Shown here: piece after piece, positions 1 through 7,143 of the stretch
How positions within the stretch are numbered: position 1 is the first letter of the stretch
Layout: every line of letters starts with the position of its first letter
Assembly (NCBI GenBank): GCA_030042375.1
Contig: JASHZU010000419.1
Coordinates: forward strand, 1 to 11,474
Direction of reading: 5' to 3'
DNA: 11,474 nt
From: Verrucomicrobiia bacterium
Lineage (GTDB): Bacteria > Verrucomicrobiota > Verrucomicrobiae > Limisphaerales > UBA11358
Position numbers and translations under genes: made by a program
The notes under the pieces: model-generated
The model's input: the letters and a program-made list of their open reading frames with translations, nothing else
The model's database searches: none
What the model was told of the DNA's origin: nothing

Positions 1-21
1 TTTCTCCTGCATGAAGCGTGA
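1..21 (+). CDS. Possible 3' end of an upstream gene (trpG-like tail?)
   Basis: Frame 1 from the left edge reads FLLHEA and then TGA. TrpG-type glutamine amidotransferases often end in a short Asn-Phe-Leu-rich tail and often lie just upstream of trpD, so this could be the last codons of trpG. Six residues cannot establish homology. Frame 2 is also open to a TGA at 29-31 and is an equal alternative on sequence alone. The idea rests mainly on the neighbouring trpD. Confidence 0.2.
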   Translation, partial: FLLHEA

Positions 22-84
22 ACACAAATGAGCAACTACAATTTTGGCATTTCAGGCACGGCCTTTCAATTGTAAATTTTTCCC

Positions 85-1143
85 GTGCTCGAACAATGGA
101 TTAAACTATTAAACGCCGGACGCCCGCTGGATGAGCGTGACGTGTGCGGTGCGGTGGAACAGCTTTCGGATGAAAACGTTCCTGTGTCCCTCAAGGCGGA
201 TTTTCTGGCCGCGTTGGGCCGCAAAGGCGAAATAGCGGAGGAAATCGCTGCGTTTGCCCGCGTACTCCGCGACAAGGCCATTGAGCCGCCTCTGGACCCG
301 GAAGTCCGCGCGCGCGAAGTCCTCGACGTCGTCGGCACCGGCGGCGACCGCTTGGGAACATTTAATATCTCCACCGCCACGGCGCTGGTTTGCGCCGCCG
401 CCGGCGTCACCGTCGCCAAACACGGCAACCGCGCCGTGACGTCCCAGGCCGGCAGCGCCGATGTCCTCAATGCCCTTGGCATCCGGACTGATTTAACGCC
501 GTCGGAAGCGGCGCGTTCCCTCCAGGAACGGAACTTCGCCTTTTTCTTCGCGCCGAATTATCACCCCGCGTTCAAAAATATCGGCCCTGCCCGCAAGCTT
601 TGCGCCGAGCGCGGCGAGCGCACCATTTTTAATCTCCTGGGCCCGCTGCTGAACCCGGTACGGCCATCGGCCATGCTCATGGGCGTGCCGCGACCGGAAT
701 TATGCGAGCCGCTCGCGCACGTCCTCCAGTCCCTGGGCGTCCGGCGGGCCATGGTCGTTTGCGGAAAAGTTTCCGGTGTCGGTTTCCTCGACGAGCTTTC
801 TACGCTCGGCGAAAATACGATTGCCGAATTTTACCAGGAACGCGGCTTTGCGGTTTCGTCCCTTTCGCCCGCGGCCTTTCCGCTGCAGGCGGCGACGCTG
901 GCCGATTTGCTGGGCAGCGATAAAAACGCCAATGCCAAAATCGTCCGTGATATTTTGTCCGGTGCGGAGCGCGGCCCCAAACGCGAGGCGGTGTTGTTGA
1001 ATGCCGCCGCAGCCTTATTCGTCGCCGGAAAAACGAAATCGCTCATGGACGGCTGGACGCTGGCCGAGGAGACAATTGACGGAGGCCGGGCACGGGCCAA
1101 GCTGGCGGAACTGGCGGAGGGGAATGGGGAAACAAAAAGCTGA
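85..1143 (+). CDS. trpD: Anthranilate phosphoribosyltransferase TrpD
   Basis: This enzyme transfers the phosphoribosyl group of PRPP to anthranilate, the second step from chorismate to tryptophan, in the cytoplasm. The 352-residue length is normal for the family. Visible motifs are the PRPP-binding GTGGD loop (84-88), NIST (94-97), the KHGNRAVTSQAGSADVL block (112-128), RTIFNLLGPLLNP (179-191) and the metal-binding Asp-Glu pair (236-237). The segment before that pair (VVCGKVSGVGFLDE) is longer than the classic VVHG-x-x-GLDE version and has Cys where His is common. The start is GTG: an in-frame TAA at 73-75 excludes anything upstream except a non-standard codon, and the protein begins at the expected family N-terminus. 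No Shine-Dalgarno is visible. No trpC or trpF follows; the next gene converges after 18 bp, so trpD ends its transcription unit. Confidence 0.96.
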   Translation: MLEQWIKLLNAGRPLDERDVCGAVEQLSDENVPVSLKADFLAALGRKGEIAEEIAAFARVLRDKAIEPPLDPEVRAREVLDVVGTGGDRLGTFNISTATALVCAAAGVTVAKHGNRAVTSQAGSADVLNALGIRTDLTPSEAARSLQERNFAFFFAPNYHPAFKNIGPARKLCAERGERTIFNLLGPLLNPVRPSAMLMGVPRPELCEPLAHVLQSLGVRRAMVVCGKVSGVGFLDELSTLGENTIAEFYQERGFAVSSLSPAAFPLQAATLADLLGSDKNANAKIVRDILSGAERGPKREAVLLNAAAALFVAGKTKSLMDGWTLAEETIDGGRARAKLAELAEGNGETKS

Positions 1144-1161
1144 TGCCAGCGGCTGTCTGCG

Positions 1162-1851
1162 TTACTGGTGCGTTTCTCCGCGAACGGCTTCGTCCAGGTC
1201 CTCCTGTGCCGCGTAATGCAGCCCCAGATTATGCTGCGCAGTTTTGTCGCCTTGCCGCGCGGCGCGAATAAACCATTTCACCGCTTCGGCGGGATTTTTT
1301 GGGACACCACGGCCGGTTTGATAGCACAAACCCAGGTTGCACTGCGCCGGGGCGCATTCCTGCTCCGCCGCTGCCAGGTACCATTTCACGGCTTCTTCGA
1401 AATTTTGCGGCACGACATTGCCCTGCTCGTAAAAAACCCCGAGATTGAATTGCGCCACGGGATAGCCGCGGGCGGCTGATTCCCGATACCACTTTAACGC
1501 TTCCACGTAATTCTGCGGGACGCCCTGGCCCGTCTCGTAAAGCACGCCGAGGTTGAATTGCGCGGCCGGGTCGCCCTGTTCCGCCGCTTCGCGCAGCCAT
1601 TTCGCTGCCTCGCCAAATTCCTGGGGCACTCCCGCGCCATTCAAAAAGCAAACGCCCAGGTAACATTGGGCCACGGCATCGCCCTGTTCTGCCGCCCGGC
1701 GGAACCATTTGACCGCCTCGGTATAATCCTGCGCCACGCCCTGCCCCGTCTGGTAGCAAACGCCCAGGTAACACTGCGCCTGCGGGTCGCCTTCCTCGGC
1801 GGCCGCGCGCATTTCTTCAAAGGTTTCCCATGAACGGCGGTTGGAAATCAT
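1162..1851 (-). CDS. Sel1-like repeat protein
   Basis: This is a solenoid protein of five complete 36-residue Sel1/TPR-like repeats and a shortened sixth, with the consensus AQxxLGxxYxxGxGV...EAxKWxxxAA. Sel1 repeats usually act as protein-protein scaffolds; no partner or enzymatic role can be read here. The ATG at 1851 is preferred because GAGAGG stands 5 nt before it; this gives 229 residues (MISNRRSWETF...). An in-frame ATG at 1869 would add six residues but has no ribosome-binding site. No signal peptide or membrane segment is seen, so the protein is probably cytoplasmic, unlike many secreted Sel1 proteins. Repeats 1, 2 and 5 carry Cys-x4-Cys at one helix position, and the last repeat carries His-x4-His there. 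The gene converges with trpD and diverges from proC. Confidence 0.9.
   Translation of the reverse strand: MISNRRSWETFEEMRAAAEEGDPQAQCYLGVCYQTGQGVAQDYTEAVKWFRRAAEQGDAVAQCYLGVCFLNGAGVPQEFGEAAKWLREAAEQGDPAAQFNLGVLYETGQGVPQNYVEALKWYRESAARGYPVAQFNLGVFYEQGNVVPQNFEEAVKWYLAAAEQECAPAQCNLGLCYQTGRGVPKNPAEAVKWFIRAARQGDKTAQHNLGLHYAAQEDLDEAVRGETHQ
1258..1797 (-). repeat. Five tandem 108-nt Sel1 coding repeats
   Basis: Five in-register 108-nt units encode the 36-residue Sel1 repeats; a degraded sixth lies towards 1162. At the DNA level the units have mostly diverged, but a 19-nt stretch (agcaaacgcccaggtaaca on the + strand) is identical at 1647-1665 and 1755-1773, exactly 108 nt apart. This suggests that the first two protein repeats arose by relatively recent tandem duplication. 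Confidence 0.85.
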
Positions 1852-1958
1852 GATAGCCTCTCGCGTCATCCAAAATAATTTAAAGCAAAATTAATTCAAG
1901 CCGGGAATTGAGCGCAATTTGACTTCCGCAAAGGGGCTCCGCCTGCTACAAAACGGCC
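1852..1958. promoter_or_regulatory. Divergent AT-rich intergenic region between the Sel1 gene and proC
   Basis: About 107 bp separate the preferred Sel1 start from the proC ATG, and both promoters should lie here. The half next to the Sel1 gene (about 1871-1903) is strongly AT-rich. Towards proC there is TTGACT at 1919-1924, but its distance from the best -10 is too long for a standard promoter. The best -10 is TGCTACAAA at 1944-1952, an extended -10 shape ending six nucleotides before the proC ATG. No operator or riboswitch was recognised. Confidence 0.45.
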
Positions 1959-2777
1959 ATGGCAACATCATGGAAAATCGGCTTTATTGGCGCGGGTAAA
2001 ATGGCCACCGCGCTGGCCAACGGCTTTGTGCGCGCTAAACTCGCCACGACCAAACAAATCGTCGCCAGCGACCCCTCGGACGCCGCGCGCGAACATTTTG
2101 CCCGCGAAACCGGCGCCAAAACGGTGGATTCCAATGCCGACACCGCAAAGTTTGCCGACATCCTCATTCTGGCCACCAAGCCCGACCAAATCACCGGAGC
2201 ATTGGCGGAAATCCATGACCTGCTCAAATCGAAAAAGAATTATTTGGTCCTTTCCATCGCCGCCGGTGTGACCATATCAAAGTTGGAATCGGCGCTGCCC
2301 GCCGGCGCGCGTGTCATCCGCGTCATGCCCAACACGCCCGCCCTCATCGGCGAATCCGCGTCCGCCTTTGCCACGGGAAAAAATACCACACCAGAGGATG
2401 GCGAACTGGCAAAAAAGCTTCTGTCTGCGGTGGGCGCTGCCTTCCAGGTCAAAGAAAGCCTGCTCGACGCCGTCACCGGCCTGAGCGGCAGCGGGCCGGC
2501 CTACGTTTATCAATTTATCGAGGCCCTAAGCGATGGCGGGGTCGCGTCCGGTTTGCCGCGCGACATCGCGACGCGCCTGGCCGCGCAGACGGTTTTGGGC
2601 GCGGCCCAGATGGTCTTGCAAACCGGCCAGCATCCCGGCGCGCTCAAAGACCAGGTGACCAGCCCCGGCGGCACGACCATTGAGGGTCTGCACGAACTGG
2701 AAAAAGGCAAATTGCGCGCCACCGTGATGAATGCCGTGCGCGCGGCCACGGAGAAATCAAAGAAGCTGGGGCAATGA
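1959..2777 (+). CDS. proC: Pyrroline-5-carboxylate reductase ProC
   Basis: This enzyme reduces 1-pyrroline-5-carboxylate to L-proline with NAD(P)H, the last step of proline synthesis, in the cytoplasm. The 272-residue length is typical. The N-terminal Rossmann fold shows FIGAGKMA (9-16) and the ATKP segment (72-75). The catalytic and dimer domain shows RVMPNTPALIGE (121-132), AVTGLSGSGPAYVY (171-184) and DQVTSPGGTTIEGL (231-244), all family signatures. The ATG sits directly before the Rossmann strand as expected. No Shine-Dalgarno precedes it, and the only good -10-like element is so close that a leaderless mRNA is possible. The stop codon overlaps the next start in ATGA, so translation of the two is probably coupled. 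Confidence 0.97.
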   Translation: MATSWKIGFIGAGKMATALANGFVRAKLATTKQIVASDPSDAAREHFARETGAKTVDSNADTAKFADILILATKPDQITGALAEIHDLLKSKKNYLVLSIAAGVTISKLESALPAGARVIRVMPNTPALIGESASAFATGKNTTPEDGELAKKLLSAVGAAFQVKESLLDAVTGLSGSGPAYVYQFIEALSDGGVASGLPRDIATRLAAQTVLGAAQMVLQTGQHPGALKDQVTSPGGTTIEGLHELEKGKLRATVMNAVRAATEKSKKLGQ

Positions 2778-3220
2778 GCCATAAAGTGAAAACAATTACG
2801 AAAGCACTTATCGCAAGTGGGCTGGCTATTTTGGTAATCCTTGCTTTCCCCATTTCATGCTTTGTATATGACATGGCAATTTGGTCTCACGATGATAGTA
2901 AGCAAATGGCTGCCGGTAAAAAGTGCATGGATTCTTTGACGGACAAAGACATCCAGGCCTGGATACAGCGGACACAAATATATCTTAACGAGTATGCTCC
3001 AACGGATTTTGACGTGGGTTTAGATTCCAACTCCATTCCGCCTGACCTGCAGAAATTGGGAATAATAGCAATTTTTGTTGAGACAAATGACGTTGATTAT
3101 TCATGGTTAGCCGGCGTCGATGATACTTCACTGGATGTCGAACGGATGAGCAATGGAGTTTTTCAAGTCTTTGCAATATATACTCCCTATAGCAATAGGA
3201 TGATCTGGCACAGACCATAG
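2774..3220 (+). CDS. Small membrane-anchored protein of unknown function
   Basis: I do not recognise a family. The protein has 148 residues: a basic N-terminus (MSHKVKTITK), one hydrophobic segment at about 11-32 and a mostly polar, acidic remainder that would be periplasmic if the segment is a signal anchor. Cys29 lies in PISC at the end of the hydrophobic stretch; this resembles a lipobox, but Pro at -3 makes lipoprotein processing doubtful. The start overlaps the proC stop (ATGA, 2774-2777), which supports it as a real co-translated gene. Its composition is unlike its neighbours: my hand count gives 152 GC in 360 nt (42%) for 2821-3180, against 78 in 120 (65%) for 2281-2400 inside proC. 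That suggests later acquisition or weak constraint. Confidence 0.65.
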   Translation: MSHKVKTITKALIASGLAILVILAFPISCFVYDMAIWSHDDSKQMAAGKKCMDSLTDKDIQAWIQRTQIYLNEYAPTDFDVGLDSNSIPPDLQKLGIIAIFVETNDVDYSWLAGVDDTSLDVERMSNGVFQVFAIYTPYSNRMIWHRP

Positions 3221-3231
3221 ACACTCTATGG
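3215..3231 (+). other. Short inverted repeat between the small gene and the methyltransferase
   Basis: CCATAG-ACACT-CTATGG forms a perfect 6-bp stem with a 5-nt loop. The stop codon of the small gene is inside the left arm, and the right arm ends 3 nt before the methyltransferase ATG. No T tract follows, so it is not a normal terminator. It could modulate initiation at 3235 or be chance. A smaller stem, CCTAT-AGCA-ATAGG, lies just upstream at 3186-3199. Confidence 0.3.
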
Positions 3232-3234
3232 GGT

Positions 3235-3996
3235 ATGCCAAAAGGACTCGACTCCACCAAACGGTTTTCGAACCGCGTGGATAACTACGTCCGCTATCGC
3301 CCCGGTTATCCGGCCCAAATCATTGATTTGCTCCGCGATGAGTGCGGCCTGACGAAGGATTCTATCATTGCAGACATCGGTTCCGGCACCGGAAAACTTT
3401 CCGAACTATTTCTAAAAGCTGACTGCCGCGTCTTCGGCGTGGAACCCAATAAGGAAATGCGCGAAGCCGGTGAGCGCATGGATTTCCCCAATTTCACCAG
3501 CATCGACGGCACCGCCGAAGCCACCACGCTCCCCGCGCAAAGCGTTCATTTTGTGACCGCCGGCCAGGCTTTTCATTGGTTTGATCAGGAGCGTTGCCGC
3601 GCGGAATTTTTGCGCATCCTCAAACCCGGCGGCTGGACCGTCATCATTTGGAATGACCGGACCGACGCCACGACTTTCCTGGCGGATTATGAAAAATTGC
3701 TGCTTCAATTTGGAAAAGACTATACGGCGGTCAACCATCGGAATGTCGATGATGCTGAAAAAATTCGCGGCTTTTTTCGAAGCCCGCCTCGTTTTAAGAG
3801 CTTTTATAACGTCCAACAATTTGATTATGAAGGGCTCAAGGGCAGGTTGTTGTCGTCATCGTATGCGCCGGTAGCGGGCGAACCGAAACACGACGAAATG
3901 CTTACGGCCCTAAAGAATCTTTTTGACACCCACCAAAAAAACGGGCATGTCGCATTTGAATACGACACGCACGTCTATTACGGAAATTTGAGCTAG
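3235..3996 (+). CDS. Class I SAM-dependent methyltransferase
   Basis: This 253-residue protein has a Methyltransf_11/UbiE-like Rossmann fold; the substrate cannot be told from sequence. Motif I is IADIGSGTGK (45-54), and the acidic residue that usually binds the SAM ribose is Glu70 in VFGVEPN. Motif II is around DGTAEATTLP (91-100), followed by GQAFHWFD (110-117) and the LKPGG turn (129-133). The opening FSNRVDNYVRYRPGYP is typical of a group of small-molecule methyltransferases related to trans-aconitate methyltransferase and YafE. No membrane segment or signal peptide is seen. It begins 14 bp after the small gene, so it could be the last gene of a proC unit. Its stop is only 3 bp from that of the convergent pilC. 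Confidence 0.9.
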   Translation: MPKGLDSTKRFSNRVDNYVRYRPGYPAQIIDLLRDECGLTKDSIIADIGSGTGKLSELFLKADCRVFGVEPNKEMREAGERMDFPNFTSIDGTAEATTLPAQSVHFVTAGQAFHWFDQERCRAEFLRILKPGGWTVIIWNDRTDATTFLADYEKLLLQFGKDYTAVNHRNVDDAEKIRGFFRSPPRFKSFYNVQQFDYEGLKGRLLSSSYAPVAGEPKHDEMLTALKNLFDTHQKNGHVAFEYDTHVYYGNLS

Positions 3997-3999
3997 TTT

Positions 4000-5316
4000 T
4001 TAGTCTCCACCACCACCGCCACCACCGCCGTTGTCACCGCTCAGGTTGCCGATCATGGCAATGAGCGGCAGGAACATCGCGATGACGATGCTGCCGACGA
4101 TGACCGCCAAAAAGATAATCATAATCGGTTCCAGGAGGGAGGTCATGGCGGAAACGGCGTTGTCCACTTCCTCATCGTAATTGTCGGCGATACGCAGGAG
4201 CATTTCCGGCAGGGCGCCGGTCTGTTCACCGACGTCCACCATGCTGACCACCATCGGCGGGAAAACCCCTGAGCCTTCCAGCGGTGCGGTAATGGTCTCG
4301 CCTTCCTTGACGCTCTCATGGACGCCGCTAATCGCGTTGGCAATAATCACATTACCGGACGTTTCCTTCACAATCGTCAACGCCTGCAAGATGGGCACGC
4401 CGCTGCTGACGAGCGTTCCCAGCGTGCGCGTGAAACGGCCAATGGCTACTTTAGTCACCACCGGGCCCAGGACGGGCACCTTGAGTTTGAACTTGTCCCA
4501 GACCAAACGCCCCAACTTCGTCTTATTGATAATAATGAGAAAGATAACCACGCACACCGCCACAATCCCCATGGTTTCCAGGATGTGGTTCTTGACGGCG
4601 TCGCTGATATTCATGACGAAGGTGGTAAACCAGGGCAAAGTCATACCCATGCCGGCAAACACGTCTTTGAATTTGGGAATCACGAACACCAGCAACAGCG
4701 TAAGGATGCCCACGGCCACAATCATGACCGCGCAGGGATAAAACATGGCCGCCTTGACTTTGCCTTTAATCTTTTGCGCCTTTTCCGAAAACTCGGCCAG
4801 ACGTTTCAAAACTACTTCCAGCACGCCGCCCAGTTCGCCGGCCTTGACCATGTTGACGAAGAGGCGGTTGAAAACTTTAGGATGCTGGGCCAGCGCTTCA
4901 GAAAATGTGCTGCCGCCTTCAATGGCCAGGGAAAGTTCGCCCAGGATGTCTTTCAGCGTCCGGTTGCGCTCCTGCTTCTCCAGCACGCGCAATCCGCGCA
5001 ACAGCGGCAAACCCGCGTCCACCAGCGTGGCCAATTGCCGGGTGAAGGTCATCAAAACCTTCGGTTTTACGCGGCCACTGAGGAAAGGAATCTTGATTTG
5101 GATGTCCATCGCGCCCTTCTTGTTGCCTTTTTTGCCGGGCGCTTTGGCCTTTTTCGCACCACCCTTTTCCTTGACCTTTTCCGCTTCGAAAATCTTGGTG
5201 GGGAACAACCCCATTTCTTTGACGCGGCCAATCGCTTCATTTTGGCTGGCGACTTCGATGACCCCTTTGGATTCCTGGCCGCGGGCATCGAGGGCGACGT
5301 AACTATACTTTGGCAT
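4000..5316 (-). CDS. pilC: Type IV pilus / type II secretion inner-membrane platform protein PilC/GspF
   Basis: This is the membrane platform on which pilus assembly and retraction ATPases act to insert or remove pilin subunits. The 438-residue length is slightly above the usual 400 or so. The N-terminus (YSYVALDARGQESKGVIE) is typical. Two T2SF domains follow, at about 88-213 and 291-417; each contains the family segment around an Ala-Gly-Glu or Val-Gly-Glu (KAGELGG at 158-164, DVGEQTGALPEML at 361-373). Likely membrane helices are at about 193-214, 248-264 and 395-423. Oddities are a Lys/Gly-rich linker at about 48-69 and a C-terminal tail of eight Gly plus Asp, encoded by a GGN repeat at 4003-4029. 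The gene lies 123 bp downstream of the second pilB. There is no clear Shine-Dalgarno. It could equally serve a type II secretion system. Confidence 0.94.
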   Translation of the reverse strand: MPKYSYVALDARGQESKGVIEVASQNEAIGRVKEMGLFPTKIFEAEKVKEKGGAKKAKAPGKKGNKKGAMDIQIKIPFLSGRVKPKVLMTFTRQLATLVDAGLPLLRGLRVLEKQERNRTLKDILGELSLAIEGGSTFSEALAQHPKVFNRLFVNMVKAGELGGVLEVVLKRLAEFSEKAQKIKGKVKAAMFYPCAVMIVAVGILTLLLVFVIPKFKDVFAGMGMTLPWFTTFVMNISDAVKNHILETMGIVAVCVVIFLIIINKTKLGRLVWDKFKLKVPVLGPVVTKVAIGRFTRTLGTLVSSGVPILQALTIVKETSGNVIIANAISGVHESVKEGETITAPLEGSGVFPPMVVSMVDVGEQTGALPEMLLRIADNYDEEVDNAVSAMTSLLEPIMIIFLAVIVGSIVIAMFLPLIAMIGNLSGDNGGGGGGGGD

Positions 5317-5439
5317 AACGTTATGTAGGTTCTGGCCGGGGGCGGAGCTGGCTTCCGTACCGCGTGCCGGGTTTCGTTTAATCGTTCATTTTCCGGCGTT
5401 TTCTCTATCTATTCGTAAGACAAGTCCCGTGACGCGTCA
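5317..5439 (-). other. Spacer between the second pilB gene and pilC
   Basis: These 123 bp follow the pilB-2 stop and precede pilC in the transcribed direction. A perfect 10-bp palindrome, TGACGCGTCA, lies at 5430-5439 immediately after the stop codon; it has no room for a hairpin loop, so a protein-binding site is more likely than a terminator if it means anything. A looser GCCGG...CCGGC pair (5366-5370 and 5393-5397) has a 22-nt loop. I see no convincing promoter, so pilC is most simply read as part of the pil operon. Confidence 0.35.
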
Positions 5440-7137
5440 TCACGTATATTTTACGACTTCTTCGATAGTTGTATCACCTTCGAAGATGCCACGCAAGCCG
5501 TCTTCGCGCAAGGTCACCATGCCCAATTCCACCGCTTTTTGCCGCAGCACCACCGTAGGCGCCCGTTCGTTAATTAAGGAACGGACCGGTTCGCTGATGA
5601 CCAGCAATTCAAATATGCCTTTTCGGCCCTTGTAGCCCGTATCATTGCACACGGAACAGCCGCGGCCGTAATGGAAAACTTTGTCGCCCACGTCGTGGGG
5701 GGAAAGATTGAGCATCGCCAATTGTTCCTCGGTCGGTTCAAACGTCGTCCGGCAATTTTTGCAAATGGTACGGACCAGGCGTTGGGCCAGGATAGACGTC
5801 AAACTGGAGGAAATCAAAAACGGCTCCAAACCCATGTCAATGAGACGGGTCACGGCGCCGGGAGCGTCATTGGTGTGCAGGGTGCTCATGACCAGGTGAC
5901 CGGTCAGGGACGCCTGCACGGCGATTTGCGCCGTCTCCAGGTCGCGAATTTCACCCACCATGATGATGTCCGGATCCTGGCGCAAAAACGAGCGCAACGC
6001 CTTGGCAAACGTCAGCCCCGCAGCTTCGCTAACAGCCACCTGCATAATGCCCTCAATTTCATATTCGACCGGGTCCTCGGCGGTCAGGAGTTTGGAATCA
6101 ATGGCATTGATGCGGCGCAGGCAGGAGTAAAGCGTGGTCGTTTTGCCCGAACCGGTCGGCCCCGTGACAATAAAAATACCGTTGGGCCGGTTAATCGCCT
6201 CAGTAACATAATCGTGGACGTACTTGGGAAAGCCCAGGGTCTCGATGTCCAGGTTCACTGCCGAACGGTCCAAAATACGAAGCACCACCGATTCGCCGAA
6301 TTGGGTCGGCAGGGTGGAAACACGCAGGTCAATCTGCTTGGCGCCGGCGGAAAAATTGATGCGGCCGTCCTGCGGCAAACGCCGCTCGGAAATGTTCAAG
6401 CCGGACATGACCTTGATACGGGAAATCACCGGCAGCGCCAAGTGTTTGGGCGGCGGCGACATTTCGTACAGCGCGCCGTCCACGCGATAGCGAATGCGAA
6501 ATTCCGTTTCAAACGGCTCGAAATGGATGTCGCTCGCGCGGTCCTGGATGGCCTGGAACAGGACAAGATTGACAAATTTGACAATCGGCGCGGCATTGGC
6601 AGCTTCCTGGGCGGCCTGGGCGTCGCCCTCCGCTTCAGCGGCTTCCCGCGCAATTTCTTCGTCCGAACCCAGTTCTTTCAGGATTTCGGAAAAATCGCCC
6701 ATGTCGGAACCATAAAGCCGCTCAATGGCTTTGGTGATTTCCGTCGGATCCGCTACCACCACCTGGACATCGCGCTTGACCGCAAATTGAATTTCGTCCG
6801 CGCGCGCCGGATCCAGCGGATCGGCGATGGCTATCTGCAACGTGCCATTGTCCGCCACAGGAATGCATTGGTACATGCGGGCGACATTGGCGGGAATCGT
6901 CTTAAGCAAATCGGGGGAAAATTCGCGGTCGCGGATGGAAACCACATTCGCGCCCAGATGATTGGCCATCACCTGTAAAATATCGTCCAGGTTCATGATC
7001 CCGAAGTCCTGCAGGAGCTGGATAACGGGCGTGCCGCCACGCTTAAATTCCGCGACCACTTCTTCGTATTGCAGGTCGTCCACCAGCCCGTTTTCCTTGA
7101 CGAGTGATAGCAATGGATCTGAAATATCTTCGGCCAT
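5440..7137 (-). CDS. pilB: PilB/GspE-family assembly ATPase (second copy, PilB-2)
   Basis: This cytoplasmic hexameric AAA-like ATPase powers extension of type IV pili or type II pseudopili through PilC/GspF. The 565-residue length is normal for PilB. An N-terminal MshEN/T2SSE_N-type region (about 1-142) is followed by an Ala/Glu-rich linker (about 155-183). The N2 domain begins at SDIHFEPF (202-209). The ATPase core has Walker A GPTGSGKT (326-333), Asp box TAEDPVEY (352-359), the RQDPD segment, Walker [10 protein letters not shown] (391-399) and His box STLHTNDA (418-425). Two CxxC pairs (Cys459/462 and Cys494/497) form the zinc element that separates PilB/GspE from PilT. It starts 6 bp after pilT, so the two are co-transcribed; a GGA-rich patch lies somewhat far upstream. 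The choice of PilB over GspE is inferred from pilT and pilC beside it. Confidence 0.93.
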   Translation of the reverse strand: MAEDISDPLLSLVKENGLVDDLQYEEVVAEFKRGGTPVIQLLQDFGIMNLDDILQVMANHLGANVVSIRDREFSPDLLKTIPANVARMYQCIPVADNGTLQIAIADPLDPARADEIQFAVKRDVQVVVADPTEITKAIERLYGSDMGDFSEILKELGSDEEIAREAAEAEGDAQAAQEAANAAPIVKFVNLVLFQAIQDRASDIHFEPFETEFRIRYRVDGALYEMSPPPKHLALPVISRIKVMSGLNISERRLPQDGRINFSAGAKQIDLRVSTLPTQFGESVVLRILDRSAVNLDIETLGFPKYVHDYVTEAINRPNGIFIVTGPTGSGKTTTLYSCLRRINAIDSKLLTAEDPVEYEIEGIMQVAVSEAAGLTFAKALRSFLRQDPDIIMVGEIRDLETAQIAVQASLTGHLVMSTLHTNDAPGAVTRLIDMGLEPFLISSSLTSILAQRLVRTICKNCRTTFEPTEEQLAMLNLSPHDVGDKVFHYGRGCSVCNDTGYKGRKGIFELLVISEPVRSLINERAPTVVLRQKAVELGMVTLREDGLRGIFEGDTTIEEVVKYT

Positions 7138-7143
7138 GGAGAA

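Noticed and set aside
28..75. 15-codon ORF before trpD as a trp attenuation leader peptide
   Set aside because: It contains no Trp codon, and no terminator/antiterminator hairpin pair is visible before the GTG start.
1144..1161. Hairpin between the convergent trpD and Sel1 genes
   Set aside because: The only symmetry (CAGCGGCTG) leaves no real loop and there is no T tract.
1229..1774. 181-codon frame overlapping the Sel1 gene in another frame
   Set aside because: Its own periodicity simply mirrors the 108-nt Sel1 repeats; the Sel1 frame gives a clear protein family.
1258..1797. Regularly spaced 108-nt repeats as a CRISPR or satellite array
   Set aside because: The units are in-frame coding Sel1 repeats with protein-level conservation and no spacer/repeat structure.
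1919..1952. TTGACT plus TACAAA as a standard promoter for proC
   Set aside because: The spacer is 22 nt, too long for a normal sigma70 promoter.
2843..2862. Lipobox at Cys29 of the small unknown protein
   Set aside because: The sequence is PISC; Pro at -3 is atypical, so a signal anchor is the safer reading.
4318..5328. 336-codon open frame on the + strand opposite pilC
   Set aside because: It is rich in His, Gln and Asn as expected of a shadow frame, has no family motif, and is fully covered by pilC.
5671..6978. 435-codon open frame on the + strand opposite the second pilB gene
   Set aside because: It lies wholly antisense to a gene with complete ATPase motifs, has no recognisable domain, and reflects codon-position GC bias.
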